Position numbers and translations under genes: made by a program. Of a stretch of DNA of 33,807 nt, positions 1 to 8,409 are shown one piece after another (position 1 is the first letter of the stretch; every line of letters starts with the position of its first letter). Below the pieces are notes generated by a model that saw only the letters and a program-made list of their open reading frames with translations, did not search any database and had not been told where the DNA came from. Location of the stretch: contig CALIIW010000298.1 of NCBI GenBank assembly GCA_938018185.1, forward strand, positions 1 to 33,807, given 5' to 3'. The DNA is from an uncultured Saprospiraceae bacterium. GTDB lineage: Bacteria > Bacteroidota > Bacteroidia > Chitinophagales > Saprospiraceae.

Positions 1-1425
1 TTCTCTATAAATCGTTCCAGATATTTCTACCGTATTTCCAGCCAATAAACTAGGATCTAAACCTTCAAGTTCCATCACTCCAGTATTTGTAGGATCTATC
101 CAATCCTTGAGTCTTGTCTCCGGAGTTCCTCCACCTTCCCAAGACTCTGCGAATCTACCAAGGAAAGCTTCTGCATTGGTACAAAGTGGTGTCCCACCGT
201 GGAGCTGACCTACCAGGTAACCATCGTTGTCTATTAGAGGACAACCTGATGATCCGCCTTCAAAAGATCCAATGTCTATGTACATTCTAAAGTGAGAACG
301 AGAGCTAGTGACAAGGTCATTATCCCATGATATCGTGTTGTTAAAAATAACAACCGTTGCATTTTCTTTAGAATATTTTTTAATATCTCCTTGAGGATGG
401 TGTATCATATGAGCACCTAATGGTCGATAAGACAAATCTCTTTTCCAACCTAAGAAGTATGGGGTATAAGCAATAGGAACATTTTGCGAAAGCAAAAATA
501 ATTGAAAATCTGTATCCGCATATCCTGCCACAGTTGTTGCCCCTAAAATAGAATTGTAAGAAGGTGCTTCTGTTGGGTTTGTACAATCAGAACCTTCAAA
601 ATTAAAATCAAACCTATAGAAGTCATACATAGGCGTGTAATCAGATTGACAATGATATGCAGACAGTACATAAGGTGTACCATCTTCATTTGTATTATTG
701 ACCAAGGATCCAGTACAATAACCCATGCCTTCTTCTAAGACCATAATTATTCTAACAACTGATTTCTTTTCCGTTTGAAAATCAGCTCCTTCTGGACAAT
801 TGATGTTGACATTACATCCAGAAGCTGATCCAAAATCTCTTTGCTGTGCATTGCTTGGTGCAGCAGCCTCGATGCCATCTTCTTTATAAATATGCATCAC
901 ATTAAAAATTCTAAAACTACCTAAATTTTTGACTCTTGCTGGTTCAAAATATTCTATTACTACTTCATCCCCTGTGAGTATACCTGCTAAAAAGACTCGT
1001 TTAGCATTGTTATTTGATTCCGTATAAGCACCTAAAATCTGTGATTTATCTTTATTGTAGAAATATAACTTTGATCCTTGTGGTAAATAAAACTTATCTA
1101 ATTGAAATGCCATTCCTAAGGCATCTTTAGATTTGATCACCAAACTCCAAACCCTGTCTCCTCCTTTCAAGGTAGACCAACTTCCAGACTTACCTAGGGC
1201 ATAATCTACTGCTATTGGAGCTGCGACTCTTGAACCCCACCCATTTCGCTCATCTTGCTGAACAAGCTCAGCCTTCTTCTGGATTGGAAGCACAACATTG
1301 GTTAGTTTTTCAGAATCAAAGTGAAAAGTAAGAGGAACCCCTCCCTCATTTTGTTGAGCAAAGGCAGTATTGCTAAAGGCTAGCAATAGTAATAACACAA
1401 GGTAAAGCAGGTGGCGTTTGTTCAT
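1..1425 (-). CDS. Secreted lysyl-endopeptidase-like serine protease (S1 fold), C-terminus cut by window edge
   Basis: The reading frame starts at an ATG (1425-1423) and stays open to base 1, giving 475 residues with no stop, so the C-terminus lies outside the window. A clear Sec signal peptide ends in FAFA-like sequence (NTAFA|QQ, about residue 23), so the protein is exported. The chymotrypsin-type triad is visible: His258 in LSAYHC, Asp304 or Asp306 in GYADTDFQ, and Ser393 in GGSSGCPL. A CNVNINCP segment before the catalytic domain and the GGSSGCPL motif are typical of Achromobacter Lys-C-like proteases, which cleave after lysine; the specificity here is inferred from that likeness. Residues 24-190 look like a propeptide/beta-rich N-domain. 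After about residue 430 a beta-sandwich or T9SS tail would be expected but is not visible. The gene is monocistronic on the minus strand, with a candidate promoter just upstream. Confidence 0.9.
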   Translation of the reverse strand, partial: MNKRHLLYLVLLLLLAFSNTAFAQQNEGGVPLTFHFDSEKLTNVVLPIQKKAELVQQDERNGWGSRVAAPIAVDYALGKSGSWSTLKGGDRVWSLVIKSKDALGMAFQLDKFYLPQGSKLYFYNKDKSQILGAYTESNNNAKRVFLAGILTGDEVVIEYFEPARVKNLGSFRIFNVMHIYKEDGIEAAAPSNAQQRDFGSASGCNVNINCPEGADFQTEKKSVVRIIMVLEEGMGYCTGSLVNNTNEDGTPYVLSAYHCQSDYTPMYDFYRFDFNFEGSDCTNPTEAPSYNSILGATTVAGYADTDFQLFLLSQNVPIAYTPYFLGWKRDLSYRPLGAHMIHHPQGDIKKYSKENATVVIFNNTISWDNDLVTSSRSHFRMYIDIGSFEGGSSGCPLIDNDGYLVGQLHGGTPLCTNAEAFLGRFAESWEGGGTPETRLKDWIDPTNTGVMELEGLDPSLLAGNTVEISGTIYRE

Positions 1426-1476
1426 GGGAAGACGATATTGTCTCGGTTAAAAAATTGTAACGGGGTCTAAAGCTCT

Positions 1477-1507
1477 TAAAATTAGCCTTATTAAGCTACC
1501 AAGTCAA
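1477..1507 (-). promoter_or_regulatory. Candidate Bacteroidota-type promoter for the serine protease
   Basis: On the minus strand TTTTG (TTG at 1507-1505) is followed after 20 bases by TAATTTTA (1484-1477), seven of eight positions to the TAnnTTTG -7 element. It lies about 50 bases upstream of the protease ATG. One position differs from consensus, so this is a moderate call. Confidence 0.3.
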
Positions 1508-1528
1508 AATGTAGGGCAAGAAGTTGAG

Positions 1529-1555
1529 AAAAATAACCCAATTAGGGTATTTTTT
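1529..1555 (-). terminator. Hairpin with A/T arms, likely terminator for the MATE gene
   Basis: AAAAATAACCC and GGGTATTTTT form a stem with one bulged A around the loop AATTA. Read on the minus strand it is followed by a T-rich run. It lies downstream of the MATE stop and upstream of the protease promoter, where a boundary is expected. Confidence 0.5.
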
Positions 1556-1556
1556 C

Positions 1557-1680
1557 GTTGTTGGTTGTTAGTCGTTGTTGGTTGTTAGTCGTTGCTGGTT
1601 GTTCGTTGTTGCTTGTACGTTTGGTTGTTCATTTGGTTGATGGTTGATCGTTTGATGGTTGTTGGTTGTTGGTTGATCGT
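1557..1680. repeat. GTTG-rich low-complexity intergenic repeat array
   Basis: A 17-base unit, GTTGTTGGTTGTTAGTC, occurs twice in perfect tandem (1557-1573 and 1574-1590), then decays into GTTG/GGTTGATCG variants up to about 1680. There is no coding potential. It sits between the MATE stop codon and the hairpin at 1529-1555, so it would be transcribed as the MATE 3' untranslated region. Confidence 0.75.
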
Positions 1681-1708
1681 AGCCAATAGCAAAAAGCAAA
1701 TGGCATCT

Positions 1709-3049
1709 TTAAATCTTCAACTTATACCATTTACTAGACCTTAAGAATAGATACGAGCAGATAAACACGAAAATCCAATAAAATATCTCTGAGGCCCAGG
1801 CCCAGCCAAGTCCTCCTTCAAGAACTTCAATGACAACGTAGACATAGACCAAATAAAGGAATCCAGCAATGATCTGAATGGCTAAAGCATAATGTGTTGC
1901 TCCTGTTGATGCCAATCCATTGAAAAATACACCTGAAACTGAAAATAACATCAGTATGACTGCCATCACATAGAATATAGGTTTTGCATCCACGATCAAA
2001 GACATGTCCTCTCGACCAAACAAGGGATATAGTATTTGCTCTGGAAAAAGAATAACGGGTAGCGTTAAAATCAAGGTCCAGACGAAGCAGATTTTAGAAA
2101 TCTTCCAAAGTAAAGGGATAATCTTTTTTCTGTTATTATTACCAATGCTATTACTTACAAGCGTATTGGCTCCTGTTGCAAATCCCCAGGTAGGAATTGA
2201 TAAAGCCAGATAAACAATCCGGACTAGATTGGTAATATTCAAGGCCCGTTCTCCTAGGTTTTCTATAATTCCAAAAAAGGCAAACCATGATCCGAAACCA
2301 ACTACCGCTTGCATGACAACAGGGGCGGACAATTTGTACTGTGTGATGATGCTGGCGAAGTCTATCTTTTTTGGAATGGTAAATAAGTTGTATTGCTTCA
2401 CCTTTTTATCGAAAAGCATGTATGCAACAAATATAAACATAGCAACAGCTTCAGCAATAGCTGAGGCAAGACCGGCTCCTGCAATGCCCATTTCCGGTAA
2501 GCCCAAATTACCAAATATTAAACCGTAATTCAAGATGACATTAACAACCACGAGAATTAAGGAATCAACTATAATAAAGGAAGTTCTTGCAATACCAGTA
2601 TAGAAAGAAATGATGGATAGGCCGACAAAACTGAAGAACACCCCATATTTACGATATTCTAAATAATCTAAGCCTCTATAAAAAATATCATCTGAATCAA
2701 TGACAGAGGCAAGGATATAATAACCTCCAAATTGAATGATCAAAAACAAAGCAACAGCTAGAGCAAATTCTGTCGTTAGCATGGCCTGAAAAATCTCCCC
2801 AACCTTATTGGGTGTAGACTCTCCATCCCTTCTAGCAATCATAATCTGCCCGCCTTTGGAAAAATTGTATCCTATGGCAGCGACCATCATATAAAATACG
2901 CTGACAGGTCCAATCGTGGCAAAATCTAAATCTGAATTATGAAATAGAAAGACTGAATCAGTCATTGTGATAATAGACTGCACAGCCGAGCCCAACATGA
3001 TCGGACCCGATAATTTTAAAATCGTTTTATAACCTGTGCTTAATTGCAG
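1709..3049 (-). CDS. MATE-family multidrug/cation antiporter, probable CTG start
   Basis: This polytopic inner-membrane protein has the MATE signatures near its N-terminus: MLGSAVQSI, TDSVFLFH, then SKGGQIMIARR. MATE carriers expel organic cations or drugs in exchange for Na+ or H+; the substrate here cannot be read. The first ATG is at 2998, giving 429 residues, but that cuts into the first membrane helix. The frame stays open for 18 further codons upstream and encodes YKTILKLSGPI, the usual MATE lead-in. It contains no ATG, GTG or TTG; the best candidate is CTG at 3049, giving MQLSTGYKTIL and about 446 residues, the normal family length. I extend to 3049 on that basis; the start is uncertain and the family call is firm. 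It lies 96 bases downstream of the S9 peptidase on the same strand. Confidence 0.88.
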   Translation of the reverse strand: MQLSTGYKTILKLSGPIMLGSAVQSIITMTDSVFLFHNSDLDFATIGPVSVFYMMVAAIGYNFSKGGQIMIARRDGESTPNKVGEIFQAMLTTEFALAVALFLIIQFGGYYILASVIDSDDIFYRGLDYLEYRKYGVFFSFVGLSIISFYTGIARTSFIIVDSLILVVVNVILNYGLIFGNLGLPEMGIAGAGLASAIAEAVAMFIFVAYMLFDKKVKQYNLFTIPKKIDFASIITQYKLSAPVVMQAVVGFGSWFAFFGIIENLGERALNITNLVRIVYLALSIPTWGFATGANTLVSNSIGNNNRKKIIPLLWKISKICFVWTLILTLPVILFPEQILYPLFGREDMSLIVDAKPIFYVMAVILMLFSVSGVFFNGLASTGATHYALAIQIIAGFLYLVYVYVVIEVLEGGLGWAWASEIFYWIFVFICSYLFLRSSKWYKLKI

Positions 3050-3117
3050 CTTCTATATTTTTTATGAACCAAATGATGCTAAATAATTTAAACCTTCAAA
3101 CCGTTTCATTTGGGCAG

Positions 3118-3125
3118 CAAATATA
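3118..3125 (-). promoter_or_regulatory. Possible -7 element upstream of the MATE gene
   Basis: The minus strand reads TATATTTG, an exact TAnnTTTG match, about 70 bases upstream of the proposed CTG start. No TTG is present at the expected -33 distance, so this may be a weak promoter or chance in AT-rich DNA. Confidence 0.25.
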
Positions 3126-3145
3126 CTAATAGGATAAAAGAGATT

Positions 3146-5962
3146 CTAATCTATTTCTAAACCTTGTTTTATTCCCTTTTCCATTGCGGAAACACCATGT
3201 TTCATCCAGTTTGGTTGTGGTTTGTCCATTAAGTAATGATCAAAATACTGTTGCATCCTCGTTTGAAAGTCTACCCTATTTTGACGCTTCACGGGCCAAT
3301 GAGGTTCATCATTGTAATTTAGCAACCAAGCTGGCTTGTTAAGCCGGCGCATGGCCACAAAAAATTCAATGCCTTGGTACCAAGGTACAGCACCATCTTT
3401 ATCATTGTGCATTATTAAGACGGGCGTATTTATCTTATCGACAAAAAATATTGGGGAATTTTCCAAATACCTTAGTGGTTTTTCCCACAAAGTGCCTCCA
3501 ATTCTACTTTGCGTGTGTTCGTATTGAAACATTCGGCTCAAGCCTGAACGCCACCTGATTCCGCCATAAGCGGAGGTCATATTGACTACTGGAGCACCTG
3601 ATTCTACACAGGCAAAAAGATCTGTCTTTGTGATTAAATGCGCTACTTGATAGCCTCCCCAACTATGTCCTTGTGCTCCAATTTTATCTTCTTGAATAAA
3701 ACCTTCTCCTATTAAAGAGCTCACCCCAGATATGACTGCATTGTAAGCCGATTCTCCAGGATAGCCTTCCCTGTATGGAACATCTGGATTAAAGATCACA
3801 TAACCTTGGTTCACATAGTATGAATAACTAATCGTACTCCTACCAGGATATGGCGGTCTATGGTTGTTAATTCTTTCCGAACTTTTCTCGTAAAAGTTAA
3901 CAATCATCGGATATTTTTTATTCGGATCAAAGTTTTCTGGCTTCACCAAAAGTCCACGGAGCTTTTTGCCATCTAAGGAAGTCCAATAATACCATTCTAT
4001 ACTTCCCCAAGAATAATCTTCTTGTTGCGGGTTTGCATTTGATATTTTAGTAAGGCCCTGAAACAAAGTATTTGTTAGTTCTAAGTCCGGAAACTCTTGA
4101 AAGTTTTCTCTCATAACTATTAGCTCATCTGATTCTTTTGCCTTGTGTGGTTTTAGGTACCTATGATTTGATCGCATATTTTCCACCAAGTTACTTGTAC
4201 GCCAATTGAATTGTGCAATGCCTCCTTCTCCAGATACATCATCATACATATAGAATAACATCGCTTCAGATTTATCTATGTAATCCTTTTCAGGATCTAG
4301 ATTCATATAACGATAAAGCGTCTTTGCTTTTCGACCGTCCGTCAGTTTATGAGGAGTTGTAGGAGAATTGGGATCTACCTCCCAAACATCATATCTATCA
4401 TAAATAAAAAAGCTCCGGTCATCTTCAGACCAACCTGCGCTGCCATATGGTCTTGGCAAATCTGGCATGTCAAAATCTTCCCTAGTAAGAGAGACGTCGA
4501 TCTTTTCAGAAAGATTTATTTTCTTCTTGCTTTGAGTATCTATACAATACCATATTGAGCTGGGATAATCAAAATAATAGATATATTTTCCTTTCGGAGA
4601 AATTCTTGGGTTGGCTTTTATTTTTGAAGCCACTAAATCCTTTGAACCATTTTTATCTACGAGGTAAACATCCTTATAGCTCGGAAATCCTTCCCATGAA
4701 ATGGATGCTAGATAAGGCTCTTCTGTATAGCAAAAATATTTTTCTTCGTTTCTATTTTTTGTAAACTGGATGTTGTGTACCTCTTCCTTGTTGGTAATTT
4801 GATTGAAAACTTTTTTGTTCAAATCATAACGCACCACATATGCTTTTTTCTCATCGTTTTTCTGATTGACTTTTTGCTGGGTATGTAATCGTTTGTCTTT
4901 ATAAGACCAAACTTCGACATTTACAATTTCCTCTGCAAGCAAGGCCGTATCTTGTAAGATGGGTTTTGGATTTATTCCAAAAAATAAACTCTTGTTATCT
5001 TCAGAAAATTGAAGCTCGTAATGTTCATTGACATACCAATTATTTCTTATAGCTCTGCTATTGTGATGCGCAATAACTTTGGCAGAGTCTTTTCCAGTTG
5101 CGACAGCTAACTCGAAAGGGGGTACCTGGAGATTCGTGGTATCCAAATTGATTAAGAATGCCGCATTTGTCCCTTTCTCATTTAGGGATAACTGTTTGAC
5201 TTCTCCTTTTGCTCTATAGAGTGGTTTTAATTTTTTATCATTCACTTCATACTTGTAAACTCCAGCATGAAAAGTAGAATCTCCTTTACTATTAAAAAGT
5301 AACTTGTCTTCTTTTTTAGCCAACAAATAATTTTCTACAAAAGCAAAGGTATCTGTACTTTGATTTGTAAGATTTAAGGCATAAAGTCTGGTGCCATTCT
5401 TATCAGATTCTTTGTTATCCCATTCTATTTTTATATCCTGAGTTAAAGAATCTATTGAAACTGTAGCGGAGTCAGATTTTTCTTTGATCGATGGTTTAAG
5501 TTGGTAAAAAACATAGGCGCCCCACTCTTCAGGAACCTGGTGATTTTTAAGGTCCGCAATTTTTATACTTCTCTTTGTTGTAAGATTGAATATGGTCAAA
5601 GTATCTGTTGGCAGCTTATCATCTTTTACCTTATTCCTTCTTAAACTCTGAATGCTATATTTGCTTGGAGATGTTTTAAAAATAGCAAAGCCTTTTTCAA
5701 AACTAAACTTTAGCCCTTTAGACCTAGGAAATTTGAATTCCTTTTTTGTTTCCGTATTGTAAAGTACAATGGTATGGTCTTGCTCTTCTCTTTTAATTTC
5801 ATAAGACACCCATTTACCATCACTGGAAAGTTTGACATCTCCAAGTTGATTCCACTCATCATAGACAGAAGGGTCCATGGTTTTTTTATTCGGATTTTGG
5901 GCTTTCGCCGAAAGGCAAAGAAAAAGCACTAGAAACGTGATAATTTGACAAATTCGTAGCAT
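3146..5962 (-). CDS. Secreted S9-family (prolyl oligopeptidase/DPP-like) serine peptidase
   Basis: The 938-residue protein has a signal peptide (hydrophobic core 6-18, cleavage near AKA|QN). A long beta-rich region (about 25-660) is consistent with the S9 beta-propeller. The C-terminal alpha/beta-hydrolase domain carries the complete triad in the usual order: Ser767 in GHSWGGY, Asp856 in HNDKDGAVPW and His888 in EPHWPV. S9 enzymes cleave oligopeptides, often after proline or at the N-terminal dipeptide; specificity is not readable. Cell location is periplasm or surface. It is longer than a plain DPP-IV (about 700-750), mostly through the N-terminal region. The neighbouring MATE gene follows on the same strand, and the upstream gene hemJ is divergent. 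Confidence 0.92.
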   Translation of the reverse strand: MLRICQIITFLVLFLCLSAKAQNPNKKTMDPSVYDEWNQLGDVKLSSDGKWVSYEIKREEQDHTIVLYNTETKKEFKFPRSKGLKFSFEKGFAIFKTSPSKYSIQSLRRNKVKDDKLPTDTLTIFNLTTKRSIKIADLKNHQVPEEWGAYVFYQLKPSIKEKSDSATVSIDSLTQDIKIEWDNKESDKNGTRLYALNLTNQSTDTFAFVENYLLAKKEDKLLFNSKGDSTFHAGVYKYEVNDKKLKPLYRAKGEVKQLSLNEKGTNAAFLINLDTTNLQVPPFELAVATGKDSAKVIAHHNSRAIRNNWYVNEHYELQFSEDNKSLFFGINPKPILQDTALLAEEIVNVEVWSYKDKRLHTQQKVNQKNDEKKAYVVRYDLNKKVFNQITNKEEVHNIQFTKNRNEEKYFCYTEEPYLASISWEGFPSYKDVYLVDKNGSKDLVASKIKANPRISPKGKYIYYFDYPSSIWYCIDTQSKKKINLSEKIDVSLTREDFDMPDLPRPYGSAGWSEDDRSFFIYDRYDVWEVDPNSPTTPHKLTDGRKAKTLYRYMNLDPEKDYIDKSEAMLFYMYDDVSGEGGIAQFNWRTSNLVENMRSNHRYLKPHKAKESDELIVMRENFQEFPDLELTNTLFQGLTKISNANPQQEDYSWGSIEWYYWTSLDGKKLRGLLVKPENFDPNKKYPMIVNFYEKSSERINNHRPPYPGRSTISYSYYVNQGYVIFNPDVPYREGYPGESAYNAVISGVSSLIGEGFIQEDKIGAQGHSWGGYQVAHLITKTDLFACVESGAPVVNMTSAYGGIRWRSGLSRMFQYEHTQSRIGGTLWEKPLRYLENSPIFFVDKINTPVLIMHNDKDGAVPWYQGIEFFVAMRRLNKPAWLLNYNDEPHWPVKRQNRVDFQTRMQQYFDHYLMDKPQPNWMKHGVSAMEKGIKQGLEID

Positions 5963-6151
5963 AAGGTATATTAAACCAGCATAAATTAAAGCTTGAAAAT
6001 ACGAAAAAAGAAATTATGCTATTCGGGAATATTTCAACTTTACTAACACCTAAATATTCCGTGCATGAAAATAAGTTTCTAATCATTTTGAATTCACTGG
6101 CTTTAGGTGCTTTCGACTTAATTATTTACTTTAGCCAGCTAAAATAATTGA

Positions 6152-6703
6152 ATGGCAATCCTATATTTAAAGGCTTTTCACATTGTATTTGTAGTTGCTT
6201 GGTTTGCAGGTCTTTTTTACCTATTGCGGATGTTTGTTTATTATAAAGAAGCAGAGGAAAAGCCAGAACCTGACAGGAGTATACTTCAGGGGCAGTTCTT
6301 ACTAATGCAAAAGCGTGTATTCAAGATTATCGCAGAACCAGCCATGGGCATCACTTGGACCTTAGGCACGACCATTATTTGTTTGTATGGATGGGAATGG
6401 TTTAAAGAGAGCTATTGGTTGCATGCAAAACTGGGATTCCTATTTTTTCTATCTTGGTTTCATATATACTGCGGCCAACTGATTAAGAAGTTTGAGAATG
6501 GGACAAACACTTTTAGTTCTCAGCAGCTAAGAATGTTGAATGAAGTACCTACTATGTTTTTGCTTTGCATCGTATTGCTTGCCATGCTAAAAAACTTAAA
6601 GTCATTTGCGATGGCCATTCCAGTTATTTTGCTTTTTGGATTTTTGATTTATATGGGCGTGAAATTTTATAAGCGGTTTAGGCAGAAGAATCCTGAGGTG
6701 TAG
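6152..6703 (+). CDS. hemJ: HemJ-type protoporphyrinogen IX oxidase
   Basis: This 183-residue integral membrane protein has about four membrane segments (5-30, 60-82, 88-108, 135-170). It carries the HemJ (UPF0093) signature: His10 in YLKAFHIVFVVAWFAG, followed by LFYLLRMFVYY, then HAKL (His91, Lys93) in a later helix. HemJ oxidises protoporphyrinogen IX to protoporphyrin IX, the penultimate step of haem synthesis, in the inner membrane; the conserved His and Lys are implicated in haem or substrate binding in characterised members. The length fits the family. It stands alone on the plus strand, divergent from the S9 peptidase, and is followed by hairpin repeats that could end its transcript. 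Confidence 0.88.
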   Translation: MAILYLKAFHIVFVVAWFAGLFYLLRMFVYYKEAEEKPEPDRSILQGQFLLMQKRVFKIIAEPAMGITWTLGTTIICLYGWEWFKESYWLHAKLGFLFFLSWFHIYCGQLIKKFENGTNTFSSQQLRMLNEVPTMFLLCIVLLAMLKNLKSFAMAIPVILLFGFLIYMGVKFYKRFRQKNPEV

Positions 6704-6714
6704 GTGGAGGGAGT

Positions 6715-6785
6715 GGTTAATCGATTAATCGATTAACCGAACATTCGAACCATCGAAGGTTTGAATGTTTGAATGTTTGAATGTT
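6715..6785. repeat. Palindrome, hairpin and GAATGTTT tandem block
   Basis: Three elements are packed together 11 bases after hemJ. First is a perfect 24-base palindrome (6715-6738) built of TTAATCGA units. Second is an inverted repeat with arms AACATTCGAACC (6740-6751) and GGTTTGAATGTT (6758-6769), 11 of 12 positions complementary. Third is about three tandem TTTGAATG units (6760-6785). It is non-coding. Confidence 0.8.
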
Positions 6786-6875
6786 GAACTACTCGTTTCC
6801 TGAAATGTTTCGGAAGCTATCATCGCGCGGCGGCTAGGCTGAAAGCTTCAGAAACACAGCGGTTTTTTTTTCGAA
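6784..6875 (+). repeat. Hairpin repeat, copy 1 (~92 bases)
   Basis: This is the first of two near-identical direct copies. The arms TGTTTCGGAAGCT (6806-6818) and AGCTTCAGAAACA (6844-6856) pair over 12 of 13 positions around a ~25-base GC-rich loop holding CATCGCGCGG. A run of nine T (6863-6871) follows a few bases after the stem, so for the plus-strand hemJ transcript it could act as a terminator. No protein is encoded. Confidence 0.8.
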
Positions 6876-6893
6876 TTCTTGAAGATTCGATTG

Positions 6894-6984
6894 TTCAACT
6901 ACTCGTTTTCTGAAATGTTTCGGAAGCTATCATCGCGCGAGGCTATGCTGAAAGCTTCAGAAACACAGCGGTTCTTTTTTCCGA
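6894..6984 (+). repeat. Hairpin repeat, copy 2 (~91 bases)
   Basis: This is the second copy of the preceding repeat, starting TTCAACTACTCG. The 5' arm is identical (6916-6928) and the 3' arm is the same (6953-6965). The loop is slightly shorter (CGCGCGAGGCTATGC against CGCGCGGCGGCTAGGC), and a T-rich run follows at 6971-6980. The loop differences with conserved arms suggest that pairing is what is kept. Confidence 0.8.
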
Positions 6985-6997
6985 AAGCTCGAATGTT

Positions 6998-7023
6998 CCC
7001 TTCGACTCCTTCGTCGCTCAGGG
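6998..7023. repeat. CCCTTCGACT...CTCAGGG dyad
   Basis: CCCT pairs with AGGG and the inner CGAC pairs with GTCG, giving a short interrupted hairpin. I recall CCTTCGACT...GCTCAGG dyads as common in intergenic DNA of Bacteroidota. It lies 44 bases downstream of the VWA lipoprotein stop on the minus strand and could help end that transcript. The rest of 7024-7066 shows only another GAATGTTCGATTGTTC fragment. Confidence 0.55.
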
Positions 7024-7066
7024 CAGGCTTCTGCTTGAATGTTCGATTGTTCATTTGCGCCAATAC

Positions 7067-8122
7067 CTAATTCAACTCACATCCTGCTCGAAATCCAGTC
7101 GCATCAAAATTTGTTTCTTTTGATCCAACTCCTTCCATTCGATCTAACTTGATCTTTAGTTCATTTATCCCCGAACCATCTCTTTTTGGGGTACAATATT
7201 CAAATAAATAAAAGCTATTTACTTCGTTATAGATCAATTCAGAAATCTCTGTAAAGCTGGCATTCAGTTCTGTGCCGTCTTCAGCAGAAATGAATTTCTT
7301 AGGTCCTAAAGTATTTAGTACCGTTTCGTCAATTTCAGAACCAAGACCAATTGTATAATAGTTGATTGTATTTTTGAAAGAATCTACCACCTCATAAGCG
7401 TCTGATTTTTTTACAATACCTGCTTGATCCGTACCATCAGTAAAGGTGATTATTGCACCTGCTGATAAATAATCTGTTAAATTATCTTGATTGATTCTCC
7501 CTCGGATCAATTCTGTACCATTAATAATAGCCCCAAAGAGATTTGTTGAAGCGTCAACAGAAATATCTGAATTTATGTCATTTACAGCATCTTGCAATTC
7601 ATTGTACTTATTAGTAAAATCAATCAGCTGATGTAAATTCTCTTCTCCATCAAACCAGAATATGCCAATTCTAGTAGAAGTATTCACTCCTTGTCCTATA
7701 ACAGATTGGATAAATTGGGAAGCTGCTTCCTTTATTTCAGACAAATGATTATTTGTCACAGAGGCTGACAAATCTAATAGAAGCATCACATTATATCTAA
7801 AGATTAGTTCATTATCTGTAATGACCCGATCACCTTCATCTGAAGAAATGACTTTAAAGTCGTCATCGTTTCTTCCTTTTTCATAAATCGTAAAATCTTC
7901 AGGGAGTAAATCTGCAATCGGCTCTCCATCAACATTTTCTACGCGGTAAAAAACAGAAACTTGAGAAGGTGGCGTAGTGAACTCGTCTTGAACCACAATA
8001 TTGTAGAAATCGGGCGTTGGACCAGTTGGATTCATGGTTTCATCATCGCTAGAATCTTTCTTGCAGCTTAGTGTGCAAAGACAGAATGCCAAAATAATCG
8101 TCAAAAAGGTAGTGATTCTCAT
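7067..8122 (-). CDS. VWA-domain lipoprotein
   Basis: The 351-residue protein starts with a lipoprotein signal; Cys20 in CTLSC is the lipidation site, followed by an acidic/Ser linker. Residues about 40-100 resemble a beta-sandwich domain (FTIYEKG). A von Willebrand A domain (about 110-310) follows with a complete MIDAS: DLSAS (Asp117, Ser119, Ser121), Thr193 in DASTNLFGA, and Asp229 in TFTDGTD. Such domains bind a divalent metal and mediate protein-protein contacts; the partner is unknown. Location is probably the outer membrane, periplasmic side or surface. It is transcribed divergently from the giant modular protein across a 287-base gap, so shared control or partnership is possible but unproven. 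Confidence 0.85.
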   Translation of the reverse strand: MRITTFLTIILAFCLCTLSCKKDSSDDETMNPTGPTPDFYNIVVQDEFTTPPSQVSVFYRVENVDGEPIADLLPEDFTIYEKGRNDDDFKVISSDEGDRVITDNELIFRYNVMLLLDLSASVTNNHLSEIKEAASQFIQSVIGQGVNTSTRIGIFWFDGEENLHQLIDFTNKYNELQDAVNDINSDISVDASTNLFGAIINGTELIRGRINQDNLTDYLSAGAIITFTDGTDQAGIVKKSDAYEVVDSFKNTINYYTIGLGSEIDETVLNTLGPKKFISAEDGTELNASFTEISELIYNEVNSFYLFEYCTPKRDGSGINELKIKLDRMEGVGSKETNFDATGFRAGCELN

Positions 8123-8409
8123 ATTAAGATTTTTTTATATCAACTTTAGTGTAACGTCTGAAGCACCTTAGTATGTTGCTAGCTATTTGGCTTTTAACAT
8201 TATAATTAGATTTAATAAAATCAACTTTTGGCTTTATATTTAAAGTCACTACAAAGCCCACTTTGGATTTGAAATGAGCACTATTTTAATCGATTATACT
8301 GGTTTCCATCTATAAAGTTGAATAATTTATGAGGTGGACGCAGCGATTGGCACTATAAGTCTATTATATGTGCATAGTCAAATGTTAACTAAATAATATA
8401 ATCTTTTTT
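8123..8409. other. Divergent intergenic region without a gene
   Basis: The 287 bases between the two divergent start codons are AT-rich and hold only tiny frames (the longest ATG frame on the plus strand is about 13 codons). No clean TTG/TAnnTTTG pair, hairpin or repeat was found. It presumably carries both promoters. Confidence 0.5.

Noticed and set aside
1557-1680. Possible CRISPR array
   Set aside because: Units are short, adjacent and degenerate with no unique spacers, and no cas gene is in the window.
6879-7070. 63-codon plus-strand frame in the repeat block
   Set aside because: It runs through the hairpin repeat copy and the palindromes; composition is that of the repeat, not a protein.
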